Shown: positions 19,896-30,723, counted from the stretch's first letter. The stretch: 64,000 bases of DNA from Burkholderia sp. 9120 (GCF_000745015.1 NZ_JQNA01000001.1:1116001-1180000), one strand, 5' to 3'. The notes: generated by a model from the letters alone, not told the origin. Numbers and translations are program-made.

Positions 19896-20625
19896 TCTGA
19901 ATATAATTTGCCCAGCAGTCTGCGGCGGCCGGCGCAGTGTCCGAGTTCGGGCGGATTGCGCAGGTGCAAGCTTGAAACCGTTATTTTACTTGCGCCGGGG
20001 TCTGGTTGCTCACCCTGAAAATGAGATGCAACAAGTTGCACGCACGAAGTCAGTGCCCGGCAGGGACGGCGCCCACAGGCGCGTTCGGTCAAGGTCGGCT
20101 TCGACGGTAACGGAATTTTGGTAAAAAAGAATTTAACTTTCAGCTTCGGTATCGGGCGGTAGACGCCCTGCTGTACGAAGCTGCAGGTTGCGAAAATACG
20201 GCGTGCGCCCGAGGCGTCTTGTAGAAAGTGCAAGACATGGCGACGTCAAAATGAGGCGAGACACCCCCAGCTGGAAAAGACGCGCCGACTGCGCGAACTT
20301 CCCGCTGCGGCATGACCGCAGCCTTCGACCCTCCGGTCACGCGCCCACCCGGCGCACCGGCGCGAGTGGACGAAGGCTTATGAAGGTCTGCTGGCAGAAC
20401 CCGCGGCGTGTCGGGTCGTTATTTGAAGCCGTGTTCGCATGTGCCCTGCGGCACCGTGCCCCTTTTTTGATGGGCCGGGCCCTTCCAGGCAATTCTCCCG
20501 CCATTTTTCCCGCTCCAGCGTGCTTGTGAAAACACAATAAGGCGCGGCATGCCTTTGCCCGCAACGCTTTCGCGACTGACAACCGCGCGAGCGTTGGGGT
20601 GGCTAAGCCGCTCTGGAGCCGTTCA
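19896..20625 (+). promoter_or_regulatory. Long rne leader / rluC-rne divergent region
   Basis: 730 bp without a supported gene between the rluC start and the rne start. It holds the inverted repeat TGCAACAAGTTGCA (20027-20040), an A/T-rich patch near 20110-20135 and several GC-rich stems. In Enterobacteria RNase E represses its own mRNA through a long 5' leader; a similar role is possible here but is inferred from position only. I could not fix a promoter with confidence. Confidence 0.45.
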
Positions 20626-23600
20626 ATGAAACGAATGTTGTTCAACGCGACGCAGCAGGAAGAACTGCGCGTCGCCATCGTCGATGGGCAAAAACTCATC
20701 GATATCGACATCGAAACCGCCGGGCGCGAACAGCGCAAAGGCAATATTTACAAAGGCATCATTACTCGCATCGAGCCGTCGCTCGAAGCCTGTTTCGTCA
20801 ACTACGGCGAAGACCGCCACGGTTTTCTGCCGTTCAAGGAAGTCGCCCGCCAGTATTTCCGTGACGGCGTCGACATGCGTTCCGCGCGCATCCAGGACGC
20901 GCTGCGCGAAGGTCAGGAACTGATCGTTCAGGTCGAAAAAGAAGAGCGCGGCAACAAGGGCGCAGCCCTCACCACGTTCATCTCGCTCGCCGGCCGTTAT
21001 CTGGTCCTGATGCCGAACAACCCGCGCGGCGGCGGCGTGTCGCGCCGGATCGAAGGCGACGACCGCCAGGAACTGCGCGAAACCATGGCGCAACTGCAAT
21101 TGCCGGAAGGCATGAGCATCATCGCGCGCACGGCCGGTATCGGTCGCAGCGCCGAAGAGCTGCAGTGGGACCTGAACTACCTGATGCAACTGTGGCGCGC
21201 GATTGAAGCCGCGTCGCAAAGCGGTTCGAGCGGTCAGCCGATGCTGATTTATCTCGAATCGAGCCTGGTGATCCGCGCGATTCGCGACTATTTCCAGCCG
21301 GATATCGGCGAAATTCTGATCGACACCACCGAAATCCATGACCAGGCCCGCGCCTTCATGGACATCGTGATGCCGGACAATGTCAGCAAGGTGAAGCGGT
21401 ATCACGACGACGTGCCGCTCTTCTCGCGCTTCCAGATCGAACACCAGATCGAAACGGCTTACTCGCGCACGGTGCCGCTGCCCTCGGGCGGCGCAATCGT
21501 GATCGACCACACCGAAGCGCTGGTCGCGATCGACGTGAACTCGGCCCGCGCCACCAAGGGCGCCGACATCGAAGAAACGGCCGCGCGAACCAATCTCGAA
21601 GCCGCCGACGAAGTGGCCCGCCAGTTGCGTCTGCGCGACCTGGGTGGCCTGATCGTGATCGACTTCATCGACATGGAATCGGCCAAGAGTCAGCGCGAAG
21701 TCGAACAACGCCTGAAAGACGCGCTCAAGCACGACCGTGCGCGCGTCCAGATGGGCAAGATTTCGCGCTTCGGCCTGATGGAACTGTCGCGTCAGCGTCT
21801 GCGTCCGGCGCTGTCGGAAGGCAGCCACGTGACCTGCCCGCGCTGTAACGGCACGGGCCACATTCGCGATACCGAATCGTCCGCGCTGCAAGTGCTGCGG
21901 ATCATTCAGGAAGAAGCGATGAAGGAAAACACCGCGGCGATCCATTGCCAGGTGCCGGTCGAAGTGACCGCCTTCCTGCTGAACGAGAAGCGCGCCGAAA
22001 TCAACAAGATCGAATCGCGTTTCAGGGTCAATGTCGTTCTGATCCCGAACAAGCATCTCGATACGCCGCACTACAAGCTGGAGCGTCTGCGTCACGACGA
22101 TGCCCGCCTGGACGAACCGCGCGCTTCGTGGAAGATGGCCGAAGAAGCGGCCCGCGAAATGGAGTCGGAAACCGGCTACAGCAAGCGTGCTGAAGAAGTG
22201 AAGCCGAAGCAGGAAGCGGCGGTCAAGGGCATCACGCCTGAAAAACCGGCGCCGAGCGCACCGGTTCGCGCAACGGCAACCCCGGCTCCGGTCGCGGTTA
22301 CGCCGGCGAGCGGTGGTTTCATCGGCTGGTTGAAGAATCTGTTCGGCATGCAACCGGCTGCTCCGGCACCGGTCGCACCGGCCTCGACGGAAAAGCAGAC
22401 CCGTCCGCAACGCGGCGAACGCACGGAGCGCGGTGAGCGCACCGGCGAACGCGGCGGCGATCGCAACCGCAATCGCCGTGGCGGCGCAGGCGGCCGTGAC
22501 GCAGCAGGACGTGCCGAAGGTACGAATGGCGCACGTCAGGGCCAAGCTCAGGGTCAAGGCCAGCAGCCGTCGTCGCAACGTCGCGAGGAACGCGAACCGC
22601 GTGAAGGCCGCGAGGTGCGTGAAGCACGCGAAGGTCGTGAACCGCGCGAGGCTCGTGAAGGCCGCGAACCGCGTGGCGCTCGTGAATCGCGTGAGCCGCG
22701 TGAAGGCCGCGAAGGCCGTGAACCACGCGAGGCTCGCGAGCCGCGTGAAGGTCGTGAGCCGCGTGAGAACCGCGATCGCGACAACCGTGGCGAGCGCGCT
22801 GAAACTGCCGAAGCCGCACCGCGTGGTGAGCGTCAGGAACGCGGCGAGCGCCGTGAACGTGGCGAGCGTACGGAGCGCGGCGGTCGCAAGCCGCAAGCTG
22901 AAACCGCGGACGCGCTGACGCAAGGCGAAACGCAAACGGCGGAAGAACTGGCGCAAAACCAGGCCGCTTTGGGCGAAAACGGCATGCCGATCGATCAGGA
23001 AGCCGTGGCGCGCGAAGGCGAAGAGCGTCGTCGTCGCCGTCGTGGCCGTCGTGGTGGCCGTCGTGAGCGTGAAGAAGACGTGAACGGCAACCTGGCTGCG
23101 GATGTAGCGGAAGCCGAAGGCGACAGCACCAATGTGAACGACGAAGCCCCGGTGCGCACCGCGCATCAGCCGGTCGAGCACAAGGCTGAGGTCAACGAGG
23201 CGAGCGAAGTGAAGCCGGTGGAAGTGGTCGTCGCAGCTGTCGCGACTGAAACCGCCGTGGTCACCGAACTGCACGCAGCGACCGAAACGCCGGTTCTGGC
23301 CGTCGAGAAAGCGGTGACGACTGAAGCCGTCGTGCCGGCTGCGGAAGCACCGGCAGCACCGGTTGCGGTCGAGCCGGTGGTGGAAGCGCCGGTTGCGCAA
23401 GCAGCGGCAGTGCCGGTCGAAGCAGCGCAAGCGGCTCCGGCTGCCAGCGAAACGGTTTCGCTGGTTGAACCGGTCGCGCATGTCGAAGCGCCGGCTCACA
23501 CGCACGTCGAAGCCCCGGCAGTTGCTGCTGCGGTCGAAACGGTCGAATCGGTCGAATCGGCACAAGCCGCTCCCGCTCCGGTCGAACCCGCTGCTCCGGC

Positions 23601-23994
23601 TGTCGTAGCCGAAGCACCGGTTGTTCAGCCCGCACCGCAAGTCGAAATCGTCGAGCCGCAACCCGTCGTGGCAGCCGCCGCACCGGCAGCGGAACCGGCG
23701 GCGATCGAGCGGTCGGAGTCGGCGCCTGTCGCCGCCGCACCGCAAGTGCAAGCTCAGGCGCCTCAGGCCGCACAAGCGCCGCGTAACAGCGGCGTCTCGG
23801 CCGAAGCCCTGAAGCCGGTGCTGGAACAAGCCGGTCTCGTCTGGGTGAACACCGACGCCGACAAGCTGCGTGCCGCGCAGGAAACCGCTGCGCAGACCGT
23901 CAAGCCGGCCCGCGTAGTGCGTGAGCGCAAGCAGTTGTCGCCGGTTGACAGCGCGCCGATGCAACAGGTGGAAACGGGCAAGCACACGCAGTAA
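20626..23994 (+). CDS. rne: Ribonuclease E
   Basis: Endoribonuclease of 1122 residues from the ATG at 20626; an in-frame GTG at 20599 would add nine non-conserved residues. The N-terminal half has the S1 domain (about 35-120), the 5' sensor/DNase-I-like catalytic region with [13 protein letters not shown] and [13 protein letters not shown], and the Zn-link CPRCNGTGH near residue 404. From about residue 540 the protein is low complexity: a basic R/G tract, a run of R-E dipeptides (about 655-730), [12 protein letters not shown], then a very long Ala/Pro/Val/Glu tail. That tail is expected to scaffold a degradosome. A strong terminator follows. Confidence 0.97.
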   Translation: MKRMLFNATQQEELRVAIVDGQKLIDIDIETAGREQRKGNIYKGIITRIEPSLEACFVNYGEDRHGFLPFKEVARQYFRDGVDMRSARIQDALREGQELIVQVEKEERGNKGAALTTFISLAGRYLVLMPNNPRGGGVSRRIEGDDRQELRETMAQLQLPEGMSIIARTAGIGRSAEELQWDLNYLMQLWRAIEAASQSGSSGQPMLIYLESSLVIRAIRDYFQPDIGEILIDTTEIHDQARAFMDIVMPDNVSKVKRYHDDVPLFSRFQIEHQIETAYSRTVPLPSGGAIVIDHTEALVAIDVNSARATKGADIEETAARTNLEAADEVARQLRLRDLGGLIVIDFIDMESAKSQREVEQRLKDALKHDRARVQMGKISRFGLMELSRQRLRPALSEGSHVTCPRCNGTGHIRDTESSALQVLRIIQEEAMKENTAAIHCQVPVEVTAFLLNEKRAEINKIESRFRVNVVLIPNKHLDTPHYKLERLRHDDARLDEPRASWKMAEEAAREMESETGYSKRAEEVKPKQEAAVKGITPEKPAPSAPVRATATPAPVAVTPASGGFIGWLKNLFGMQPAAPAPVAPASTEKQTRPQRGERTERGERTGERGGDRNRNRRGGAGGRDAAGRAEGTNGARQGQAQGQGQQPSSQRREEREPREGREVREAREGREPREAREGREPRGARESREPREGREGREPREAREPREGREPRENRDRDNRGERAETAEAAPRGERQERGERRERGERTERGGRKPQAETADALTQGETQTAEELAQNQAALGENGMPIDQEAVAREGEERRRRRRGRRGGRREREEDVNGNLAADVAEAEGDSTNVNDEAPVRTAHQPVEHKAEVNEASEVKPVEVVVAAVATETAVVTELHAATETPVLAVEKAVTTEAVVPAAEAPAAPVAVEPVVEAPVAQAAAVPVEAAQAAPAASETVSLVEPVAHVEAPAHTHVEAPAVAAAVETVESVESAQAAPAPVEPAAPAVVAEAPVVQPAPQVEIVEPQPVVAAAAPAAEPAAIERSESAPVAAAPQVQAQAPQAAQAPRNSGVSAEALKPVLEQAGLVWVNTDADKLRAAQETAAQTVKPARVVRERKQLSPVDSAPMQQVETGKHTQ
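22585..22790 (+). repeat. Arg-Glu dipeptide repeat tract inside rne
   Basis: Roughly 200 bp encodes a nearly pure R-E/G-R-E/P-R-E series (for example [16 protein letters not shown]). The codons vary between CGC/CGT and GAA/GAG, so selection acts on the peptide rather than only on replication slippage. It lies between the catalytic half and the Ala/Pro tail. Confidence 0.85.
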
Positions 23995-24017
23995 GCTGCC
24001 TCGCCTCCTCCTCGAAA

Positions 24018-24046
24018 AGCCCGCCTTCACCGGCGGGCTTTTTTTT
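24018..24046 (+). terminator. Intrinsic terminator of rne
   Basis: Eight-base stem AGCCCGCC (24018-24025) with GGCGGGCT (24032-24039), six-base loop, followed by eight T. It is 24 bp after the rne stop. Confidence 0.92.
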
Positions 24047-24201
24047 GCGGCTCAGGGACGAAAACGAAACCGCGAGCCACCCGTTCAGCGTTATGCCGCT
24101 CCCCGTATACCCCGACTGGCCCCCAGGCCCGGCTGCCGGCACAGGCATTTCCGCTAGAATGAATATCTGGCTTTATTTTCAAGCACTAACCGAAGCATTT
24201 C

Positions 24202-25311
24202 ATGTCCCGACGCATCATCCCTGTTGCCGATTTCAGCGCGGCGCCGGTCATTGCCGGCCCCGTGCAGACGCCCATCGGCGTGCTGCACGACACGCTGGCG
24301 CGCCCGCTGCGCGATTTGCGCATCTCGGTGACGGATCGTTGCAATTTCCGCTGCGTCTACTGCATGCCCCGCGCGGTGTTCGACAAGGACTACACGTTCT
24401 TGCCGCACAGCGCCTTGCTCAGCTTCGAAGAAATCGAACGACTGGCGCGACTGTTCGTCGCACATGGCGTGGAGAAAATCCGCCTGACGGGCGGCGAGCC
24501 GCTGCTGCGTAAAAATCTGGAATTCCTGATCGAACGGCTCGCGCAGCTCACCACGCCGGCCGGCCGGCCGCTCGACCTGACTCTGACCACCAACGGTTCG
24601 CTGCTGGCGCGCAAGGCGCGTAGCCTGAAAGACGCCGGCCTGACCCGCGTCACCGTCAGTCTCGACGCGCTCGACGACAGCCTGTTCCGCCGCATGAACG
24701 ACGCCGACTTCGCGGTCGCCGACGTACTGGACGGCATTGCCGCGGCGCACGCGGTGGGGCTGGCACCGGTCAAGGTCAACATGGTCGTCAAGCGCGGCAC
24801 GAACGACTGTGAAATCGTGCCGATGGCGCGCCATTTCAAAGGTTCGGGCGCGGTGCTGCGCTTCATCGAATATATGGATGTCGGCACCTCGAACGGCTGG
24901 AACATGACCGAGGTACTCCCATCCGCCGAGGTGGTCACCCGCATCGCCGAACATTTCCCGCTGGCCCCGCTCGACGCGCACAGCGCCGCCGAGACCGCGC
25001 AGCGCTGGGGCTATGTGGACGGCAGCGGCGAGATCGGCGTGATTTCGAGCGTGACGCGCGCGTTTTGCGGCAGTTGCACGCGGGCGCGTCTGTCGACCGA
25101 GGGCAAGCTGTACCTGTGCCTGTTCGCGTCGGCCGGTCACGACTTACGGGCGTTGTTGCGCAGTGGCGCGAACGACGCGGGCATCGCCACCGCCGTCGCC
25201 GAAATCTGGCAGGGCCGCGGCGACCGCTATTCGCAACTGCGCGGCAGCAGCGCCGCCGAGACGCGCGTGCTGGACAGCCGGCGCGTCGAAATGTCGTACA
25301 TCGGCGGCTGA
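24202..25311 (+). CDS. moaA: GTP 3',8-cyclase MoaA (molybdopterin synthesis)
   Basis: Radical-SAM enzyme that starts molybdenum-cofactor synthesis by rearranging GTP. 369 residues. The N-terminal 4Fe-4S cluster motif is [10 protein letters not shown] (Cys47, Cys51, Cys54) and the second cluster site is [21 protein letters not shown] near residue 288. The protein ends in ...RVEMSYIGG, the conserved GG tail essential in MoaA. It heads a moaA-mobA-moeA cluster on the plus strand. Confidence 0.97.
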   Translation: MSRRIIPVADFSAAPVIAGPVQTPIGVLHDTLARPLRDLRISVTDRCNFRCVYCMPRAVFDKDYTFLPHSALLSFEEIERLARLFVAHGVEKIRLTGGEPLLRKNLEFLIERLAQLTTPAGRPLDLTLTTNGSLLARKARSLKDAGLTRVTVSLDALDDSLFRRMNDADFAVADVLDGIAAAHAVGLAPVKVNMVVKRGTNDCEIVPMARHFKGSGAVLRFIEYMDVGTSNGWNMTEVLPSAEVVTRIAEHFPLAPLDAHSAAETAQRWGYVDGSGEIGVISSVTRAFCGSCTRARLSTEGKLYLCLFASAGHDLRALLRSGANDAGIATAVAEIWQGRGDRYSQLRGSSAAETRVLDSRRVEMSYIGG

Positions 25312-25330
25312 ACGACCGGCGCATGACAGC

Positions 25331-25945
25331 ATGAAACCGACACGCGAACACATCACCGGTCTGGTGCTCGCGGGCGGCCGCGGCATGCGCATGGGCGGCG
25401 TCGACAAAGGCCTGCAAACACTGCACGGCGAACCGCTCGCCGCCCACGTACTGAAGCGCCTCGCACCGCAGTGCGGCGCCCTGCTGATCAGCGCCAATCG
25501 TCATCCGGAAATCTACGCGGCGCTCGGTGCGCCGTTCGGTGCCACGATCGTGGCCGATACCCTCCCCGGCTTCCCCGGCCCGCTAGCCGGCTTGCTCGCC
25601 GGGCTGCGCACCGCGCGCACCGCCTACCTGCTCAGCGCGCCGTGCGACACGCCCGGCCTGCCTGCCGATCTGGCCATGCGCCTCGCGCACGCCATGGACG
25701 CGAACCAGGCTGACATCGCCACCGTCACGACTGCCGACGCCCAGGGCGAAGTCTCGCTGCACCCGGTCTTCGCGCTGCTGCGCACGACGCTCGCGGACGA
25801 CCTGGCGGCCTTTCTGGACGCGGGTGAGCGCAAAGTTCGCGCGTGGTACGCACGCCACAAGACGGTGGAAGTCACCTTTACCGACGAGCGCGCGTTTTAC
25901 AATATCAATTCGTTACAAGAACTCTCCGACCTCGAGCGCGCTTGA
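25331..25945 (+). CDS. mobA: Molybdenum cofactor guanylyltransferase
   Basis: Attaches GMP to molybdopterin to form the MGD cofactor. 204 residues with the nucleotidyltransferase start LVLAGGRGMRMGGVDKGLQ and the PGFPGPLAGLLAGL and APCDTPGLP segments. The ATG at 25331 lies 19 bp after moaA; an in-frame extension into moaA is rejected because it duplicates moaA coding sequence. Confidence 0.95.
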   Translation: MKPTREHITGLVLAGGRGMRMGGVDKGLQTLHGEPLAAHVLKRLAPQCGALLISANRHPEIYAALGAPFGATIVADTLPGFPGPLAGLLAGLRTARTAYLLSAPCDTPGLPADLAMRLAHAMDANQADIATVTTADAQGEVSLHPVFALLRTTLADDLAAFLDAGERKVRAWYARHKTVEVTFTDERAFYNINSLQELSDLERA

Positions 25946-26028
25946 GGCCCCGGTGAAATCCCGCTCCGGCCACACGGCACACGCCGCGCGTTTCCACTCC
26001 GGCCACCGGTCGCGACGCCCAGCCCTTC

Positions 26029-27330
26029 ATGACCACGCTTAACGACTTTTCCCGCTGCGTCGCGCAGTACGATCCTCACGCGCTGCCCGTCAAGGCGGCT
26101 CAGGCGATTGTTCGTCAATGGGCCGCGCCGGTCGCGGCAGTTGAACGCGTGGCATTGCGCGATGCGCTCGACCGCGTGCTAGCCGTCGACATCGTGTCGC
26201 CGATCGCCGTGCCGTCGCACGACAATTCGGCCATGGACGGCTACGCGTTCCGGCGCGCCGCATTGGCGGGCGATACGGCAACCGTCGAGTTGACGATCGT
26301 CGGCAAGGCGCTGGCCGGGCATCCATACGAAGGCGGCGTCGCGACGACGCAATGCGTGCGCGTGATGACCGGCGCCTGCATGCCGGCAGACTGCGACACC
26401 GTGGTGCCGCAGGAACGGGTCGAACGCAATGCCGAATGCACGTCGATCCGCTTTGCCGGCCACGCGGTAGCGCCGGGCGCCAACCGGCGTCTCGCCGGCG
26501 AAGACCTCGCTCGCGGCCACGTGGCTTTGCGGGCCGGCCGTGTCATGCGCGCGTCGGACCTGGGCTTGCTGGCTTCGCTCGGTATCGGCGAGGTGAATGT
26601 GCGGCGGCGTTTGCGCGTTGCCTTCTTCTCGACCGGCGACGAATTGCGTTCGCTCGGCGAGCCGCTCGACCCGGGCTCGGTGTACGACAGCAACCGCTAC
26701 ACGCTGTTTGCCATGCTGCGGCGCCTGAACGTCGACACGCTCGACCTCGGCGTAGTGCGCGACGAACCGGCCGCGCTGGAAGCCGCATTGCGCAGCGCCG
26801 CGGCCAATGCCGACATGGTGCTAACCTCCGGCGGCGTCTCGGTCGGCGAGGCCGATTTCACCAAGCAATTGCTGCAAACATTCGGCGACGTCGCGTTCTG
26901 GAGCCTCGCCATGCGCCCCGGTCGACCGCTCGCTTTTGGCCGCGTCTGGTCGGGCGAGCGCCCGGGTCTCGGACTTCCCGCGCTATTCTTCGGGTTGCCG
27001 GGCAACCCGGTGGCCGTGATGGTGACGTTCTATCAGATCGTGCGCGAGGCGCTGCTGCTCATGTCGGGCGCCACGCCACAGCCGCTGCCGGTGATTCGCG
27101 CCACGAGCCGCCAGGCCATCCGCAAACGCGCCGGCCGTACGGAATTCCAGCGCGGCGTGGCGGTTCAGAGCGAGCAAGGAGAATGGCACGTCACGCCAAC
27201 CGGTTCGCAAAGCTCCGGCGTGCTGAGTTCCATGAGCGAAGCCAATTGTTTCATCGTGCTCGATCACGATGAGGGCGAGATCGCCCAAGGGCAACAAGTG
27301 GCTATCATGCCGTTCGACGGCCTCATCTGA
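26029..27330 (+). CDS. moeA: Molybdopterin molybdenumtransferase MoeA
   Basis: Inserts molybdate into adenylylated molybdopterin. 433 residues with the MoeA motifs PSHDNSAMDGYAF near residue 64, GAxxP-type EDxARG region (AGEDLARGHVALRAG), FFSTGDELRSLGEPLDPGSVYDSN and TSGGVSVGEADF. The C-terminal domain IV is intact. It follows mobA by 83 bp and completes the Mo-cofactor operon. Confidence 0.96.
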   Translation: MTTLNDFSRCVAQYDPHALPVKAAQAIVRQWAAPVAAVERVALRDALDRVLAVDIVSPIAVPSHDNSAMDGYAFRRAALAGDTATVELTIVGKALAGHPYEGGVATTQCVRVMTGACMPADCDTVVPQERVERNAECTSIRFAGHAVAPGANRRLAGEDLARGHVALRAGRVMRASDLGLLASLGIGEVNVRRRLRVAFFSTGDELRSLGEPLDPGSVYDSNRYTLFAMLRRLNVDTLDLGVVRDEPAALEAALRSAAANADMVLTSGGVSVGEADFTKQLLQTFGDVAFWSLAMRPGRPLAFGRVWSGERPGLGLPALFFGLPGNPVAVMVTFYQIVREALLLMSGATPQPLPVIRATSRQAIRKRAGRTEFQRGVAVQSEQGEWHVTPTGSQSSGVLSSMSEANCFIVLDHDEGEIAQGQQVAIMPFDGLI

Positions 27331-27409
27331 CGCTTCGGCGCCCCGCGCCTACTCTGGCGACTAGTTGCAGCTTCACCCATTACCACTACGACTCACGGGT
27401 TTGACTTAC

Positions 27410-27685
27410 ATGAAAAAACAGATCTCGTTCATCGCACCGGGACAGACGGCCAAAGCACTGATCCTCGTGTATTTGACGTTCTCGGTGCCGCTCGTGCTGC
27501 TCGGCGTGCTGGTCGCGTTCTTCCGTTACGGCTCGGTGGAATTGAGCACCGTGTTCAGCGCGCTGCTGCTGAACGCGATTCTCGGCTTCATCCTGCTGTG
27601 GATCGCGTGCCACGCGTACAACTGGGTGGCGTCACGCTTCGGCGGTATTGAAATCCAGTTGAGCGACGCGCCGGAAGAAGCCTGA
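27410..27685 (+). CDS. Small two-helix membrane protein, unknown function
   Basis: 91 residues from ATG 27410. Two hydrophobic segments are clear (about residues 13-36 and 44-67) with a charged C-terminus. No enzymatic motif is present. Its stop overlaps the ATG of the following acetyltransferase (TGATG), so the two are coupled. I do not recognise the family beyond a conserved hypothetical membrane protein. Confidence 0.75.
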   Translation: MKKQISFIAPGQTAKALILVYLTFSVPLVLLGVLVAFFRYGSVELSTVFSALLLNAILGFILLWIACHAYNWVASRFGGIEIQLSDAPEEA

Positions 27686-28173
27686 TGCCGGCAGCGATCC
27701 GCGCCGCCACGCCCGCGGACACCAGCGCGATCTTCGCGCTGACGTACGAACTGGCGGAGTTCGAAAGCCTCACACACGTGTTTGTCGCGACCGAAGACGG
27801 TCTGCGCGACGCGCTGTTCGGCACGCGGCCGTCGATCGAAGCGTTGGTCGCGGAACAGGAAGGGCGCATCGTCGGCTATGCGCTGTTCTTCCACAATTAT
27901 TCGAGTTTTGTCGGCACGCGCGGACTGTATCTGGAAGACGTCTACGTGCAGCCGAGCCGGCGCGGCAGCGGACTGGGCAGTGCTTTACTGCAGCGCCTCG
28001 CGGCGTTGGCGGTGGAGCGCCAATGCGGACGCTTCGAGTGGACCGTGCTGGACTGGAATCAGCCGGCCATCAACTTCTACGAAAAGATGGGCGCAACCGT
28101 GATGCCGGATTGGCGCGTAGTGCGTCTGACAGGCGACGCGCTAGCAAAGCTGGCTGCGGGCACGGGCGCCTGA
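27685..28173 (+). CDS. GNAT acetyltransferase, SSAT-like
   Basis: 162 residues with the acetyl-CoA loop VQPSRRGSGLGSALLQRL (motif A, near residue 90) and ERQCGRFEWTVLDWNQPAINFYEKMGA (motif B). The GRFEWxVLDWNxPAIxFY segment is characteristic of spermidine/spermine N1-acetyltransferase-like GNATs. The substrate (polyamine or thialysine) is inference. Confidence 0.85.
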   Translation: MPAAIRAATPADTSAIFALTYELAEFESLTHVFVATEDGLRDALFGTRPSIEALVAEQEGRIVGYALFFHNYSSFVGTRGLYLEDVYVQPSRRGSGLGSALLQRLAALAVERQCGRFEWTVLDWNQPAINFYEKMGATVMPDWRVVRLTGDALAKLAAGTGA

Positions 28174-28197
28174 GTGGCGCGCGCCCCACGTTCCGCC

Positions 28198-29655
28198 CTA
28201 TTCACCCAATTGCTCGTCAGGCTCCACGCCAGATAGCGCATCGCCGAGCAAGCCGCTCGCCGCTTCGCCCGGCAACGCTTCGACATCGCGCAGCTTGCGG
28301 TTCATCACCCGCGTGCGCGTTTCGGCGGCTTCGATTGAACGCGTAACGGTTTCCAGTTGCGCCTTGGTCTTGGCCAGCACGTCGCCGAATTTGCCGAACT
28401 CCGTTTTCACCGCGCCAAGCACCTGCCACACCTCGCTCGAGCGCTTCTCGATCGCGAGCGTGCGGAAACCCATCTGCAAACTATTGAGCAACGCGGTCAG
28501 CGTAGTCGGACCGGCGATCGTCACGCGATAGTCGCGTTGCAGCATGTCGGTGAGACCCGGCCGACGCAGCACTTCCGCGTAGAGCCCTTCGGTCGGCAGG
28601 AACAGCAGCGCGAAGTCGGTGGTATGCGGCGGCGCCACGTACTTCTCCGCGATTGTGCGAGCCTCGGCGCGAATCCGCGCTTCCAGCGCGCGCGACGCTT
28701 CTTCCACCGCGACCGGATCGGCGCGCTCCTGCGCTTCGATCAAGCGCTCGTAATCTTCGCGCGGGAATTTGGCGTCGATCGGCAGCCATACGGGCGTGGC
28801 CGTGCTGCCTTGCTCCGCGCGACCCGGCAGCTTGATCGCGAATTCGACGCGCTCGGTGCTCTTCGGCACCGTCGCGACGTTCTTCGCGTATTGATCGGCG
28901 GTGAGCAGTTGGTCGAGCAACGCTTCCAGTTGCACTTCGCCCCATGTGCCGCGCGTCTTGACGTTGGTGAGCACCTTCTTCAGATCGCCGACACCGGCCG
29001 CCAATGTCTGCATCTCGCCCAATCCGCGATGCACCTGTTCGAGCCGGTCGGACACCAGCTTGAACGACTCGCCGAGGCGTTGTTCGAGCGTGGCGTGCAG
29101 CTTTTCGTCGACGGTGCGGCGCATTTCCTCGAGCTTGGCCGAGTTATTCGCCTCGATGTCCTTGAGCCGCTGCTCGATGGTCGCGCGCACTTCGGTGAAG
29201 CGGCGATCGTTCGCTTCGGTCAGTTGCCCCAGTTGCAGGCTCAGCGTATCGCCGAACTGCTTGAGCGAACGACCCTGCTCGTCACGCGCCTGCTGCGCCT
29301 GCTGCTGCAAGCTGTGACGCACGGCGTCGAGCTGCTGCGCGAAACCGTCGATCTTGCCGCCCTGCACCGTGGTCATGCTGCTGAACTGCGCCGCGAGCGT
29401 CTGCTGAAAATGCGCGAAGCCGCTGCTCTGCTCGGTGCGCGACACGCGCGCCGTCTCGGCGATGTCATTGCGCAGTTGCCGCTCGAGGCGTTCATACGCA
29501 TGGGCTTGCGCGTCGGCCGCCGCGTCGATGCGCTCGTTGACCAGTTCGAACGGCTCGCTGTCCTCCGCGCGGCCGGAGCCGCGCAGCAACACGGCCAACG
29601 CGATAAGCAAGGCGACCGCCAGCACCGCGACGGCCGCCACCAGAATCAGGGTCAT
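28198..29655 (-). CDS. rmuC: DNA recombination protein RmuC
   Basis: 485 residues: one N-terminal membrane helix (about 2-24), a long coiled coil rich in Gln/Arg/Glu (about 45-220) and the RmuC domain (about 230-440) with TWGEVQLEALLDQLL and LPIDAKFPREDYERL. The RmuC family contains a putative nuclease domain limiting inversions at short repeats. Its ATG overlaps the upstream dehydrogenase stop by four bases. Confidence 0.93.
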   Translation of the reverse strand: MTLILVAAVAVLAVALLIALAVLLRGSGRAEDSEPFELVNERIDAAADAQAHAYERLERQLRNDIAETARVSRTEQSSGFAHFQQTLAAQFSSMTTVQGGKIDGFAQQLDAVRHSLQQQAQQARDEQGRSLKQFGDTLSLQLGQLTEANDRRFTEVRATIEQRLKDIEANNSAKLEEMRRTVDEKLHATLEQRLGESFKLVSDRLEQVHRGLGEMQTLAAGVGDLKKVLTNVKTRGTWGEVQLEALLDQLLTADQYAKNVATVPKSTERVEFAIKLPGRAEQGSTATPVWLPIDAKFPREDYERLIEAQERADPVAVEEASRALEARIRAEARTIAEKYVAPPHTTDFALLFLPTEGLYAEVLRRPGLTDMLQRDYRVTIAGPTTLTALLNSLQMGFRTLAIEKRSSEVWQVLGAVKTEFGKFGDVLAKTKAQLETVTRSIEAAETRTRVMNRKLRDVEALPGEAASGLLGDALSGVEPDEQLGE

Positions 29656-30641
29656 GAACGCGCCCGGCCGATGACCTCGGGGTTGATCGGATTCGGCGGA
29701 CGACCGGCGCGCGGTCCTTCGCCCAACGCGGCAATCAGGTTATCTGCGGCGAGGTTCGCCATGGCGCGGCGCGTGGCTTCGGTCGCGCTGGCAATGTGCG
29801 GCGTCAGCACGATATTCGGCACGGTGAGCAGATCCGGATTGAGCTTCGGCTCGCCTTCGAACACGTCCAGCCCCGCGGCGGCGATCTGCTTCGAGCGCAG
29901 CGCGTGGACCAGCGCGGCGTCGTCGACAATACCGCCGCGCGCGATATTGGTCAGCGTCGCGCTCGGTTTCATCAAGGCGAATTCGGCGGCGCCGATCGTG
30001 TGGTGGTTTTCCTTGGTGTACGGCAAGACCAGCACGACATGATCGGCACGCCGCAACAGGTCCTGCTTCGACACGTATTCGGCGTTCAGTTCGGCTTCGA
30101 TCTCCGGCGCGACACGCGAGCGGTTGTGATAAATCACCTGCATATTGAAACCCTTCGCGCGACGCGCCAGCGCCTGGCCGATCCGGCCCATGCCGAGTAC
30201 GCCGAGCGTCGAGCCATACAGGTCGCTGCCGAGAAAACCGTCGTACGCCCACTTCTGCCATTGACCCGCGCGCAACCAATGCTCCGATTCAGCGAGACGG
30301 CGCGCGGCCGCCATCATCAGCGCCCAGCCGAAGTCCGCGGTCGACTCGTTCAGCACGTCCGGCGTATTGGTGGCGAGCACGTTCGACGCATTGAACGCGG
30401 CCATGTCGAAGTTGTTGTAACCCACGGCCATGTTCGACACCACGCGCAAACGCGGCGCCGCCGCGAGGGCGGCCACGCCGACCGGATCGCCCGCGGTCAG
30501 CGCGCCGTCTTTGTCCGCCAGACGACGCGTCAGGTCGTCGGCGGCCATGACCTCGCCCTGATTCCAGTCGACGTCGAAATACTGTTTGAGCCGTTCGATC
30601 ACATCGGGAAAAATCGGACGGGCGACGAGGATCTTTTGCAT
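29652..30641 (-). CDS. D-2-hydroxyacid dehydrogenase (glyoxylate/hydroxypyruvate reductase-like)
   Basis: 329 residues from the ATG at 30641, which has GGAG seven bases upstream (the ATG at 30647 is too close to it). The NAD(P) loop is GVLGMGRIGQALARR near residue 150. The catalytic Arg is in TNIARGGIVDDAALV, Glu in LDVFEGEPK and His in LTPHIASAT. It best fits the glyoxylate/hydroxypyruvate/gluconate reductase group. rmuC follows with a four-base overlap, an odd pairing that appears to be only translational coupling. Confidence 0.88.
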   Translation of the reverse strand: MQKILVARPIFPDVIERLKQYFDVDWNQGEVMAADDLTRRLADKDGALTAGDPVGVAALAAAPRLRVVSNMAVGYNNFDMAAFNASNVLATNTPDVLNESTADFGWALMMAAARRLAESEHWLRAGQWQKWAYDGFLGSDLYGSTLGVLGMGRIGQALARRAKGFNMQVIYHNRSRVAPEIEAELNAEYVSKQDLLRRADHVVLVLPYTKENHHTIGAAEFALMKPSATLTNIARGGIVDDAALVHALRSKQIAAAGLDVFEGEPKLNPDLLTVPNIVLTPHIASATEATRRAMANLAADNLIAALGEGPRAGRPPNPINPEVIGRARS

Positions 30642-30723
30642 TGCCATTCTCCGTATAGCGCGTCGAGCTGGTTTGCCTCGGCGATAAAGGTCGGTTCGGG
30701 TCGGGTTGGTTCGAAACTGTGCG

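Noticed and set aside
20623..24030. Minus-strand frame of over 1100 codons across rne
   Set aside because: Antisense to RNase E; the composition (long Cys/Arg/Phe/Gly repeats) is the complement of the R-E and A/P repeats, not an independent protein.
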